From: Halomarina halobia
GTDB taxonomy: Archaea > Halobacteriota > Halobacteria > Halobacteriales > Haloarculaceae
Reading direction: 5' to 3'
Assembly (NCBI RefSeq): GCF_029338575.1
Contig: NZ_CP119992.1
Location: 496,001-560,000 of the forward strand
Length of the DNA stretch: 64,000 nucleotides
Shown: piece by piece, positions 44,762 to 52,797 of the stretch
How positions within the stretch are numbered: the stretch's first letter is position 1
Layout: each line of letters opens with the position of its first letter
Made by a program: the position numbers and the translations under genes
Notes under the pieces: generated by a model
What the model saw: the letters and a program-made list of their open reading frames with translations, nothing else
What the model was told of the DNA's origin: nothing
Databases searched by the model: none

Positions 44762-46033
44762 TCAGCCGCCGAACTCGATGGTTTCGATGGTCTCGATGCC
44801 GCCGCCCTCCTTGAAGCCGAACAGCTCGTAGACCGCGGTCTCGAGGTCGCCGTTGTCGTCGAACTCGACGGAACTCGACGCGCCCTGGTAGTTGATGTCG
44901 TCGCCGTTGCCCGCGGCCTCGAGCGCCTCGGGGAGTTTGTCCGGCGTGAACTCCTCGCCCTCCGGGTTCGCGACGGTCCGCATCTGCTCGGCGATGGCCG
45001 CGCCGGACTGGTCGCCGGCGGCCGCCTGCGCGAGCAGGAGCGTCGCCGTCGCGTCGTACGCCTGCGCGGTGAACACGCCGGGGGAGCCGCCGTACTGGTC
45101 CTCCCACTGCTGGTTGAAGAAGTCGCGGCCGGGGCCCGCCGCGCTGGGGGCGGTTCCCCGCACGTTCGACATCGCGTTGCCGACCTCCGTCGGCAGTTGC
45201 CCGTCGCGCAGTCCGTCCGTCACGAGGACGGGGATGTCGGTGTCGAACCCGGAGTAGTAGTCCCGGAAGAGCTGGATCCCGCTCTCGGGGTAGGCGATGA
45301 CCAGCAGGAGGTCCGGATCGCCACCGAGCGCCTGCTGGAGCTGCGAGGAGTAACTCGACTGCCCCGGCTGGAACGACACCGTCTGGTTGACGGTGCCGCC
45401 CTGCTCGCTCTCGAAGGCGTTTGCGAACTCTTGAGAGAGCAACTGGCCGTAGTCGTTGTTGACGAACAGCGTCGAGGCGCTCCCCGCGCCCTCGTCGGCC
45501 GCGACCTGCGCGAGCACCTGTCCCTGGATGTTGTCCGCAGGGGGCGTCCGGAAGATCAGGTCGTCGTCGTCGAGGTTGGTGATCTCGGGCGAGGTACTCG
45601 CGGGTGAACACGCGCAGACCTCGTTCGGGACGAACACCTCGTTCGCCGCCCGGATGGTCACGCTCGACGCCGCCGCGCCGGTGACCGCCGCGAAGCCGGA
45701 GTTCACCAGCGTCTCGGCGGACGTCACCCCCTGGTTGGGGTCGGTCGCCGTGTCCTCGGTCTGCTGGGAGACGTCGTAGTTCGTATCCGAGTTCTGCAGT
45801 TGCGTGACCGGGAGCTTCGCGCCGTCGGCGATTGGCTTGCCGAGCGTGCCGAGGTCGCCCGTCAGCGGCATGAGTATGCCGACCCGGAGTTCACCGCCAC
45901 CGCCGCCGCCACCGCCGCCGTTACTGCCGTTGCCGCCGCCGTTTCCGTTGCCGCCGAGACAACCCGCAACGAGGGTCGTGCCCGCGACCCCCGCTCCCTT
46001 CAGGAAATGACGCCGATTGATGCCATGTCGCAT
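44762..46033 (-). CDS. Branched-chain amino acid-type ABC transporter substrate-binding lipoprotein
   Basis: 423 residues from ATG 46033 (MRHGINRRHFLKG); an upstream in-frame TTG would add six residues. Tat motif NRRHFLKGAG, lipobox VAGC at ~24 and a Gly/Asn tether. The mature part matches periplasmic-binding family 6: RVGILMPLTGDLGTLGKPIADGAKL, the SAETLVNSGFAAVTGAAAS segment and VLVTDGL. It presumably feeds the liv-type permeases, although it is transcribed from the opposite direction. Confidence 0.9.
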   Translation of the reverse strand: MRHGINRRHFLKGAGVAGTTLVAGCLGGNGNGGGNGSNGGGGGGGGGELRVGILMPLTGDLGTLGKPIADGAKLPVTQLQNSDTNYDVSQQTEDTATDPNQGVTSAETLVNSGFAAVTGAAASSVTIRAANEVFVPNEVCACSPASTSPEITNLDDDDLIFRTPPADNIQGQVLAQVAADEGAGSASTLFVNNDYGQLLSQEFANAFESEQGGTVNQTVSFQPGQSSYSSQLQQALGGDPDLLLVIAYPESGIQLFRDYYSGFDTDIPVLVTDGLRDGQLPTEVGNAMSNVRGTAPSAAGPGRDFFNQQWEDQYGGSPGVFTAQAYDATATLLLAQAAAGDQSGAAIAEQMRTVANPEGEEFTPDKLPEALEAAGNGDDINYQGASSSVEFDDNGDLETAVYELFGFKEGGGIETIETIEFGG

Positions 46034-46058
46034 GGTGTTCGGGGGTATCAAACGTGGA

Positions 46059-46068
46059 GATATAAACC
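46059..46068 (-). promoter_or_regulatory. TATA-like box of the binding-protein gene
   Basis: The minus strand reads GGTTTATATC (46059-46068), 26-35 bp before the ATG at 46033, in a suitable place for a leaderless haloarchaeal transcript. Confidence 0.5.
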
Positions 46069-46198
46069 TATCTTCTCTTTCGACCTGCGTTTTCCGAGTT
46101 ACGGCGGGGAGCGGATCGAAGCGGCGGGGTCGGAGTAGGGTGGGGTCGGGTGAGGTGGGGCGTGGGAGAGCGGGCCGCCGTGGAGCGAGACGGACGGC

Positions 46199-46711
46199 TC
46201 AGGTGTCGCGACAGTCGGCACAGAGCGCGAGTCCGTCGGCGACGGCGAGCGAGCGGGTGAGCGTCCCGCAGCCCTCGCAGATGCCCTGTTCGCCGTAGTT
46301 CGGCGTCGAGGTGCGCATCTCGTCGTCGAACGAGCCGGACCCCTGGGGCACCGTCAGGATGTCGCGTTCGGTGAGGACGCCGAGGAGTTCGTCGCCGTCG
46401 GTGACGAGCAGGCGATGAACTGACCCGCTGAAGCGGTTGCTCGCGGCGACCACGGACGTATCGGGGGGGACCGTCTCGACGTCCGTGTTCATCACGTCCG
46501 AGACGGTGGCCCGCTCCGCGTCGCCCCGGACGTACGCCGCGAGCACGTCGCCCTGTCCGACGACGCCGACCGGTTCGCGGCCCCGGAGGACGACCGCGCA
46601 CGTCGCGTCCTCCTCGACGAGCAACGCCGCGGTCCCGGCGAGGGTGTCCCCCTCGGTCACGCCCACGTACGTCCGGGTCATCGCATCGCGCACGGTGACA
46701 CTCCCATCCAT
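46199..46711 (-). CDS. CBS-pair protein with C-terminal zinc ribbon
   Basis: 170 residues from ATG 46711. Two CBS domains (~3-55 and ~65-118), the second ending HRLLVTDGDELLGVLTERDIL, form an adenosine-ligand sensing module. A C-terminal Cys cluster CEGCG and CADC (residues ~147-168) makes a zinc ribbon. Haloarchaea have many such CBS-plus-zinc-ribbon proteins, supposed energy-status sensors. It lies 25 bp downstream of the GTP cyclohydrolase III gene on the same strand and may be cotranscribed. Confidence 0.87.
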   Translation of the reverse strand: MDGSVTVRDAMTRTYVGVTEGDTLAGTAALLVEEDATCAVVLRGREPVGVVGQGDVLAAYVRGDAERATVSDVMNTDVETVPPDTSVVAASNRFSGSVHRLLVTDGDELLGVLTERDILTVPQGSGSFDDEMRTSTPNYGEQGICEGCGTLTRSLAVADGLALCADCRDT

Positions 46712-46735
46712 GCCCGATGGTATCACACGTCGGGA

Positions 46736-47530
46736 CTAAAAGCTATCCCCGGCTCCCGCTTCCTCCAGTCGCCAGTCCAGCTCGACGTCGGTGCGGTGCT
46801 CGCGGCAGACCTCGAGCGCGTGTTTCGCCTGCATGCCCGCGTCCTGGGCCGTTCGCGCCCGTCCGACGCCGACCTTGAGTTCGACGCCGACCATGTCGCG
46901 GACGTGGTCGACGGCGTCCCGGTACTCCTCCTCCGCGAGGTCCGGACAGACCGCGATGACGTTGTCGCCGCCGACGAAGAAGGAGAGCGAGTCGTGGGCG
47001 TTGCGCATGTAGCGCATGAGTTCGGCGTACCCCTGCTCGATGTGGATGAACGTGTCGAAGGCGTTGAGCTGGTCTGTGTACTTCCCCGTCGCGTCGTTCA
47101 CGTCGAAGTGGGCGATCTGCACGTCCTCGGGGCCGCGCTCGGCCTCGGGGAGCGGGTCGCCCTGGAGGATCTCCTGTCGGGTCTCGTCCTGCGCGCTGCC
47201 GGCGTCCTGCAGCAGGGTGCTCGCCCGTCCGAGCGCGGCGGCGGGCCGCTCGTCCACCGCGACGCCGAGGCTGATCGTCACCGGGTAGCGGTTGCGAACC
47301 GACTCCTGGATCAGCGCGTGGGCGTCGCGGTCCAGGCCGTTCGTCACCGCGATCATGTTGTCGAACCGAGTGAAGAAGACGTACCCCTCGCGGTTGCCGA
47401 ACAGCTGCGAGAGGTCCGCGTAGAGGCGCGACTGGAGCGTCTGGAGGTCGACCTCCCGTCGGGGCTCCGGCGTGACCGTCCACGGACCGTAGTTGTCGAT
47501 CTGGATGAGGGTGACCTGTGTGCTCGTCAC
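46736..47530 (-). CDS. gch3: GTP cyclohydrolase III
   Basis: 264 residues from a GTG at 47530. It converts GTP to 2-amino-5-formylamino-6-ribosylaminopyrimidinone phosphate, the archaeal entry to coenzyme F420 and riboflavin. Two palm-like domains each carry a GGD/FDN metal motif: TRFDNMIAV (~54-62) and VGGDNVIAVCP (~180-190), as in the methanogen enzyme. The N-terminus TLIQIDNYGPWTVTPEPRRE is highly characteristic. The CBS-protein gene follows downstream; the pterin-synthase-like operon lies about 450 bp upstream. Confidence 0.92.
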   Translation of the reverse strand: MTSTQVTLIQIDNYGPWTVTPEPRREVDLQTLQSRLYADLSQLFGNREGYVFFTRFDNMIAVTNGLDRDAHALIQESVRNRYPVTISLGVAVDERPAAALGRASTLLQDAGSAQDETRQEILQGDPLPEAERGPEDVQIAHFDVNDATGKYTDQLNAFDTFIHIEQGYAELMRYMRNAHDSLSFFVGGDNVIAVCPDLAEEEYRDAVDHVRDMVGVELKVGVGRARTAQDAGMQAKHALEVCREHRTDVELDWRLEEAGAGDSF

Positions 47531-47588
47531 AGGCGTCGATATAGCGAGGCGGGGTATGCCTCTTTGGTTTTACCGGTTTCCCCGGGAT

Positions 47589-47936
47589 CTACCGGTCGTC
47601 CGCCGCGAGGCCCGCGAGCCGCCCCTCGAACTGGGCGGCCGCCCGCGAGAGCGAGAGCGCGTCGCGCGTCGAGTCGTAGGCTACCACGTCCGTCGCCAGC
47701 AGCTTCGGCAGGTCCTCCTCGTGGAGCGCCCACCAGACGGCCCGCCGGTCCTCGGGTCGGACGTCCTCCACGGGCACGCCCGCCTCCGCCGCCGCGATGT
47801 GCGCGGCGAGCGTCGCGAGCGCCGTCGGCTCGTCGCGGCGGTAGAGGAGCCCCAGCAGCCGACGACGACGCGGCGCGGCGAGCAGGTCGTCGACGACGTC
47901 CCCCGGTAGCTCCGCGGTGTGAGATCTCGTCGCCAT
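47589..47936 (-). CDS. Small haloarchaeal winged-helix-like protein (DUF7344-like)
   Basis: 115 residues from ATG 47936. The body (LLAAPRRRRLLGLLYRRDEPTALATLAAHIAAAEAG, then VWWALHEEDLPKLLATDVVAYD) reads like the small haloarchaeal winged-helix-type proteins that resemble domains of Bat-like and phage-type regulators: a helix, recognition helix and wing, predicted DNA-binding. Function unknown. It is on the same strand upstream of GTP cyclohydrolase III (58 bp). Confidence 0.7.
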   Translation of the reverse strand: MATRSHTAELPGDVVDDLLAAPRRRRLLGLLYRRDEPTALATLAAHIAAAEAGVPVEDVRPEDRRAVWWALHEEDLPKLLATDVVAYDSTRDALSLSRAAAQFEGRLAGLAADDR

Positions 47937-47985
47937 GGTACGATATTCGACGCCGGGCGGCAAGTATGTGTCGTGAGAACATCCC

Positions 47986-48588
47986 TCACTGGATCGAGTC
48001 ACCGTCGAGCAGCCGTCTCGCGGCCCCACAGAGCCGTTCCCGGATCGGCGCGAGGACGGGGTTCGCGCCGACGCCGAGGTACGCCTCGAGCGGTTCGTAC
48101 GCGCCGGTCCGCAGCAGGTGGAGTCCCGTCGCCGTCGCGCGGTGATTGCCGTCGACGACGTGCGTCGGCGCGCAGCCCCGGCGGGTCGTCGCCACGACCG
48201 CCGGGAGCGCCTCCCCGCGGGCGAGGTCGTCGGCCAGCCGCTCGACGAGGTCGACGTCGATCGTCGACGAGTCGGGGAGGCGCGTCGTGCCCTCCTCGAT
48301 GCGACGGGCGGCCCCGAGAACGGTCCCGTCGGGCGAGAGCGCGTGCCAGCCGAGCTCCTCCGGCCCCTCGATGACCCGGAGTCGACCGAAGCGCTCGCGG
48401 GGGAGCCGGAGGCGGTACCAGGTCGCGGGCCTGACCTGCCAGACGAAGGCGGCCGCGCCGGGGTTCGCCGTGAGCAGCGCGTCGAGCGCGTCGGCCCGCG
48501 ACAGGGCGGACGGGTCGTCCGACGCGTCGGGTTCGAGGCGGAGCCAGTGGGCGACGACCTCGGCCTCCTCGACCCGGACGGGCCTCAT
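47986..48588 (-). CDS. ParB/sulfiredoxin-fold-like protein
   Basis: 200 residues. The motif VVDGNHRATATGLHLL at ~155-170, preceded by DVDLVERLADDLARGEALPAVVA, is the substrate/nucleotide-loop pattern of the ParB-Srx fold (compare VDGHHRLAA). The preceding ~100 residues (YRLRLPRERFGRLRVIEGPEELGW) give no clear family. ParB-like folds bind CTP or ATP and some act as kinases or nucleases; no DNA-binding domain is seen. Its start overlaps the methyltransferase stop by 4 nt, making it the last gene of the four-gene operon. Confidence 0.6.
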   Translation of the reverse strand: MRPVRVEEAEVVAHWLRLEPDASDDPSALSRADALDALLTANPGAAAFVWQVRPATWYRLRLPRERFGRLRVIEGPEELGWHALSPDGTVLGAARRIEEGTTRLPDSSTIDVDLVERLADDLARGEALPAVVATTRRGCAPTHVVDGNHRATATGLHLLRTGAYEPLEAYLGVGANPVLAPIRERLCGAARRLLDGDSIQ

Positions 48589-49496
48589 CGCGTCCGCCCC
48601 AGCAGGTCGAGCTGGTGGGCCACGTACGTCAACTCGCCCGCGTCGACCTGCGCGCGGCGCGTCGTCAGCCACTCCTCGAGCGCGTCGGGATCGAGGGTCG
48701 CCGCGCCGCCGTCGGCGTTCGTGTCGGCCGTCCGCTCGCCGACCGCCCCCGCGACGGTGTCGAGGACGTACCGCAGGAAGTACGCCTCGTCCGCGGGGTA
48801 TCCCCCGTCCTCCGGGTGGACGACCCAGTCCGATCCGGCCGCGGCGAGGAGGTCGGCGCGATCGGGCAGCGCCCCGATGACCGCCCGCGCGGCGGCGCTC
48901 CCGGCCTTCGGCCGCGCGTCCATGTGCGCGTGGTACGCCCGCTCGACGGCGTCGTCCAGCGGATGGGCCGGGGCGAAGCGCGTCCCGCCGTCGTACGTGA
49001 TGGGGAAGTACCAGCGGCCGCCCGCGTCGAGGCACGACAGGAGGTCGGGCAGCGCCGACGGGTCGACGAGGTCGAGGAACGCCTGCCCGACGAGCAGGTC
49101 GCACTCGCGCCCGGGCGCGACGGCAAGGGCGTCGCCGCGGACGAACTCGACGCGCACGCGCTCCTCGCCCCGCGAGAGGAGCGCGTCGCCCCCGAGCGAG
49201 GCGTTCTCCGACACCTCGTAGCCCAGTTCGCCCGCCCACGCGGGGAGCGACTCCCGGGCCGCGGTCAGGGTCGCCTCGTCCAGTTCCACGAGGGCGTACT
49301 CGACGCGGTCGGGGAGCGCCCCGCGCGCGAGAAACCGGCGCAGCGACGCGCCGAGCCCCGCGCCGACGTCGAGGACGCGCGCCGACTCGCGCCCGGCGAG
49401 CCCCTCGCGCAGGCGGTCGAACACCCGGCGGTCGACGGCGCGGTCGTCCACGGTCCGCTTCGCGCGGAGGTAGCGCAGGAAGCCGTCGTCAGTCAC
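48585..49496 (-). CDS. Class I SAM-dependent methyltransferase
   Basis: 303 residues from a GTG at 49496. S-adenosylmethionine motif I is VLDVGAGLGASLRRF at ~38-52, followed by motif II VEYALVELDEATLTAARE and the post-I strand CDLLVGQAFLDLVDPSALPDLL. The C-terminal ~120 residues do not resemble a typical known acceptor domain. The methyl acceptor is unknown. The gene overlaps the glycosyltransferase upstream and the ParB-like gene downstream by 4 nt each. Confidence 0.85.
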   Translation of the reverse strand: MTDDGFLRYLRAKRTVDDRAVDRRVFDRLREGLAGRESARVLDVGAGLGASLRRFLARGALPDRVEYALVELDEATLTAARESLPAWAGELGYEVSENASLGGDALLSRGEERVRVEFVRGDALAVAPGRECDLLVGQAFLDLVDPSALPDLLSCLDAGGRWYFPITYDGGTRFAPAHPLDDAVERAYHAHMDARPKAGSAAARAVIGALPDRADLLAAAGSDWVVHPEDGGYPADEAYFLRYVLDTVAGAVGERTADTNADGGAATLDPDALEEWLTTRRAQVDAGELTYVAHQLDLLGRTR

Positions 49497-50575
49497 GCGC
49501 GTTCCCTCCGGGCGGGGCGCTCGGCGAGTTCCGCGAGGAACTCGCGCACCCTCGGTCCCGTCTCGTCCCACGTCGGGTGGCGTGCCGCGCGCTCCCGGGC
49601 GACCTCGCCCAGCCGCGCGAGGTGGTCGCGGTCGGCCTCGAGTTCCGCGAGGCGCAGCGAGAGCGTCCCCACGTCGTCCGGCTCGACGAGGTACCCGGTG
49701 ACGCCGTCCTCGACGATCTCCCGCGCCCCGCCGCTCGCGCTGGCGACGGCCGGGAGGCCGAAGGCCATCCCCTCCAGGTAGGCGACGCCGAACCCCTCGT
49801 GGCGCGACGGGAGCGCGAGCACGTGGCTCCGTTCGAGTATCGCGGCGACGGCGTCCGCCGGGAGGTCCCCGGTGAACGCCACGCGCGAGTCGAGCCCCCG
49901 GTCCGCGACCAGTCCGCGCAGCCGGCGGACGTACGCCGGGTCCGCCGCCAGGCTCCCGACCACGGTGAGCGTCCACGGCGCGTCGAGGCGCGAGAGCGCC
50001 TCGAGGAGCGCGTCGATCCCCTTTCGCGGGACGACGCTCCCGAGCGCGACGACGCGGAGGGGATCGTCCCGGGCGCGCGCGTCGACGTCCACCGCGGGCG
50101 GGTCGAACTGGACGCGGGCGGGCGGGGCGACCAGCGCGCGCTCGACGGACGCGAGGTCGCGCACCGACGCCAGGGTGGCCTCGCTGGTCGCCACGACGCC
50201 GTCGAGCGCATCGAGGTAAGCCCGCTCGACGGCGCCGTAGGCGCGCCGACGCCAGCCCGAGACCTCGTCGCGCCGGAGGTGGTGGACGACGCCGACGAGC
50301 GGGCAATCGAGGCGGGCGCGCAGTCGGCGGTTCGTCAGAACGAGCGACGGGTGGGCGAGTTCGTCCTGGAGGAGCACGTCGTACTCGCCGACGAGGCGCT
50401 CGACGAACGCGGGGTCGAGGTTGTCCAGCAGGCCCCGTCGATAGGTGCGCCACGGCAGAGAGACGACCTCGACGTCGTCGCCGCGGTCGCGGAGATCGGA
50501 GACGAGCGTCCGGTCGTAGCCGAAGCCGCCGGTCCGCGCGTCGAGGTCGCCGTAGAGGACGAGGCCCACGCGCAT
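49493..50575 (-). CDS. GT4 family glycosyltransferase
   Basis: 360 residues. The N-terminal domain starts MRVGLVLYGDLDARTGGFGYDR; the C-terminal domain has the nucleotide-sugar loop VPRKGIDALLEAL and the E-x7-E motif PSRHEGFGVAYLEGMAFG, diagnostic of retaining GT-B enzymes such as GT4. The donor sugar and acceptor are unknown. Genes for a pterin-synthase-like protein and a methyltransferase directly flank it in one overlapping operon, so the acceptor may be a small molecule rather than a glycan. Confidence 0.9.
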   Translation of the reverse strand: MRVGLVLYGDLDARTGGFGYDRTLVSDLRDRGDDVEVVSLPWRTYRRGLLDNLDPAFVERLVGEYDVLLQDELAHPSLVLTNRRLRARLDCPLVGVVHHLRRDEVSGWRRRAYGAVERAYLDALDGVVATSEATLASVRDLASVERALVAPPARVQFDPPAVDVDARARDDPLRVVALGSVVPRKGIDALLEALSRLDAPWTLTVVGSLAADPAYVRRLRGLVADRGLDSRVAFTGDLPADAVAAILERSHVLALPSRHEGFGVAYLEGMAFGLPAVASASGGAREIVEDGVTGYLVEPDDVGTLSLRLAELEADRDHLARLGEVARERAARHPTWDETGPRVREFLAELAERPARRERA

Positions 50576-50952
50576 CAGACCGACTGCTCGTAGCCCGCAC
50601 AGGCGGTCTCGTCCTCCCAGATCCGGACCTCGAGCGCCTCGACGTAGTCCGGATCGAGCGCCTCCGCCACCCGCTCCCAGACGACGCGGGCGAAGCGCTC
50701 GACGCTCGGGTTGCCCCCCTCGAACTCGGGCAGGTCGTTGAGCGTCTCGTCGGCGTAGCGCGCCTCCACCTCGTCGAGCATCGCGTTCACGGCGTCGATG
50801 TCGGTGAGGTACCGGTACCGGTCGAGTTCCGGCCCCCTGAGGGTGAGTTCGACCCCGAAGTGGTGGGAGTGGAGCTCGCCCTCCGGTCCGGGGTTCGGCA
50901 CCGTGAGGAAGTGCTGTGCGATGAGGTCGCGGGTGACGGTGACGGTGTACAT
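50575..50952 (-). CDS. 6-pyruvoyltetrahydropterin synthase/QueD-like protein lacking the catalytic Cys
   Basis: 125 residues from ATG 50952. Fold and family are recognisable: zinc-ligand His in TRDLIAQHFL (His14) and HSHHFGVELTL (His28/His30), the PSVERFARVVWERV helix, and the C-terminal EDETACAGY with the conserved Glu/His-type end. In the family the catalytic Cys precedes the second zinc motif; here the segment PNPGPEGELHSHH has none, the only Cys being 118. So it is unlikely to be a standard QueD for archaeosine precursor. It starts an operon with a glycosyltransferase, methyltransferase and ParB-like gene, each overlapping by 1-4 nt. Confidence 0.82.
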   Translation of the reverse strand: MYTVTVTRDLIAQHFLTVPNPGPEGELHSHHFGVELTLRGPELDRYRYLTDIDAVNAMLDEVEARYADETLNDLPEFEGGNPSVERFARVVWERVAEALDPDYVEALEVRIWEDETACAGYEQSV

Positions 50953-51208
50953 GGCCTGTGGATCGTGCGGCGTTCGGGTGCGCGACGCGTCCGACCGGTC
51001 GGCAACTCGGTACGGGCCCGACGAGCCGCTGACGCCGGACGCTCGATGGACGCCGATACGCACCTACGGCGGTGTGACAGATAAAACTGGACGCGTCGGG
51101 AGCCGCGGTCCGGGGTCGATCGGTCTCGGTTCGAGACAGTCTGGCGGGATCTCGGTACCGTATACGTAGACGCTGTTCCTTCAACCGGTTCCGGGCCCAA
51201 CACCGGAC

Positions 51209-51406
51209 GTGGTCATAGCCTACTGCGCCGAGTGCGTCTGGACGGAACAGACTGGAGAGGAGTGTTCGCGCTCGGAGATGACGAGGGCCATGGTCGACCA
51301 CTACGTCGAAACGGCTCACTCGCCCATCAGAACCACCGAGTACTTCCCCGACCGGTCGCGCTGCCGCTGTCGGTTCTGGGATATGGTCTCTCCCGGCTAT
51401 GGGTAA
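51209..51406 (+). CDS. Small Cys/His-rich protein, probably zinc-binding
   Basis: 65 residues from a GTG at 51209. C6-x2-C9 near the start and H31/H37 (MVDHYVETAHS) form a plausible C2H2-type zinc site, and there are further Cys residues at 19, 52 and 54. Haloarchaea encode many such short CxxC...HxxxxxH proteins. Codon use fits coding DNA. Function unknown; it sits between the divergent pterin-type operon and the HTH_10 gene downstream on the same strand. Confidence 0.6.
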   Translation: MVIAYCAECVWTEQTGEECSRSEMTRAMVDHYVETAHSPIRTTEYFPDRSRCRCRFWDMVSPGYG

Positions 51407-51476
51407 ATCCCCATCGGGCGGAGACCCTTCGATCGCCTGCCGCGACGTTTTCCGATTCGCACCCCATCGGTGGCGT

Positions 51477-52166
51477 ATGGTGTCGATCGGAGAGTTCCAC
51501 CTGCCGCTACACGACTTCCCGCTCGGGGAGGCGATAGCGTCCGAATCCGACGTCCGCGTCGACTTCGAACGGGTCGTGCCGACGGACGACGGTGTGATTC
51601 CCCTCTTCTGGGCGTGGGACGGCGGGGACTTCGACGAGTTCGCCACTCTCGTCCGCCGATCTCCCGAGATCCAATCGCTCACCGAGATCGCGCGGATCGA
51701 ATCAGGGCGGCTCTACCGGGCGGCGTGGGTCCCGGACGCCAGCGGGATCGTCCACGCGCTGTCCGAGGTGGACGCGACGCTCCTGAGCGCCAGTGGAACC
51801 GCCGACGGCTGGCAGTTCGTCCTTCGCTTCCCCGACCGGTCGCGGGTCCGGGAGCTGATCGAGTTCTGCACCGATCGGGGGCTGGCCCTCGAACTGAAGT
51901 GCGTGTATACGCCGCGGGACCGTCTCGAGGGGACGCGGTACGGTCTCACGGACCGGGAACGCGAGACGCTTCGTTCCGCCTACGAGCAGGGCTACTACGA
52001 CGAACCGAGGGGCGTCACGCAGACGGAACTGGCCCGTCAGTTCGACGTCTCCCAGCGGGCGATCTCCCGTCGGCTCAGACGGGGCATCGGCCGCCTCCTC
52101 GGGTCGACCGTCGTGGCGACCGACGAGGCGGAGACTCCTCTCGCGGCGAGCACCGAAAGAGACTGA
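51477..52166 (+). CDS. HTH_10 (Bat-like) transcriptional regulator
   Basis: 229 residues from ATG 51477. The C-terminal HTH_10 domain is LTDRERETLRSAYEQGYYDEP followed by TQTELARQFDVSQRAISRRLRRG, and the N-terminal ~150 residues form the sensor region typical of the haloarchaeal family. No ligand motif is recognisable. It could control the adjacent pterin-type operon (divergent) or the dehydrogenase pair (convergent). Confidence 0.85.
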   Translation: MVSIGEFHLPLHDFPLGEAIASESDVRVDFERVVPTDDGVIPLFWAWDGGDFDEFATLVRRSPEIQSLTEIARIESGRLYRAAWVPDASGIVHALSEVDATLLSASGTADGWQFVLRFPDRSRVRELIEFCTDRGLALELKCVYTPRDRLEGTRYGLTDRERETLRSAYEQGYYDEPRGVTQTELARQFDVSQRAISRRLRRGIGRLLGSTVVATDEAETPLAASTERD

Positions 52167-52208
52167 ACGCGCTGCGCGCCCGACGAACCCTCGCCCCGGC
52201 GTCCCCGA

Positions 52209-52796
52209 TCAGAGCCGGCGGCCAGTTCCGAGGACGGCCGCACACCCCACGAGGTCGTCCCCGAGCCGGGCGGTGAGTTCGTCGGCGGGAAGGAAGCTCG
52301 CCAGTCCCGTCTCGACGTTCCGGGCGACGAACCCCTCTACGTTCTCGTCGGTGTCGAGCAGCGGGGGCGAGAGCAGGCTGTCGTCGAACGCGGCGAGGTC
52401 GCGAGCGCCGTCGTAGTACTGCACGTCGAACAGTTCGTCCGTCGCAGGCGAGGCGACCGCCGCGGTGGCCGCGCCGTCGAAGTTCGCCTCGACGAACCGG
52501 CTCCGGACGAACGCGCCCTCGGCGAGCACGCTCGCCCGCCGGTGGCTCTCGTAGACCGTCAGGGCGACGTCGTCGAGGCGGTCGTACGAGCCCGGCTCAG
52601 CCTCGCGGCGGTCGCGCAACCGGGCGAGCCGCCAGGGGCGCAGGAGATCGACGCCCCGCCCGCTCGTCTGGACGACTTCCCCGCGGTCGAGGGCGAACCC
52701 TCCATCCGTGTAGAAGCCACACCCCTCGAAGACGGCGTACTCGCCGCCCTCGTCGAACCGGTAGAGCGTCCCGTCGGTGAGCGTCGTGACGTGCAT
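52209..52796 (-). CDS. Uncharacterised protein paired with a dehydrogenase
   Basis: 195 residues from ATG 52796 (MHVTTLTDGTLYRFDEG). No domain I recognise. It reads as a soluble alpha/beta protein with an N-terminal strand-rich part (GCGFYTDGGFALDRGEVV) and a central region with Arg-rich helices. It lies one base downstream of the dehydrogenase gene, so it is very likely cotranscribed with it, and I would treat it as a functional partner of that enzyme. Confidence 0.7.
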   Translation of the reverse strand: MHVTTLTDGTLYRFDEGGEYAVFEGCGFYTDGGFALDRGEVVQTSGRGVDLLRPWRLARLRDRREAEPGSYDRLDDVALTVYESHRRASVLAEGAFVRSRFVEANFDGAATAAVASPATDELFDVQYYDGARDLAAFDDSLLSPPLLDTDENVEGFVARNVETGLASFLPADELTARLGDDLVGCAAVLGTGRRL

Positions 52797-52797
52797 C

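Noticed and set aside
45897..45960. Short tandem repeat or CRISPR-like tract
   Set aside because: This is the Gly/Asn codon tract of the binding protein's tether, in the coding frame.
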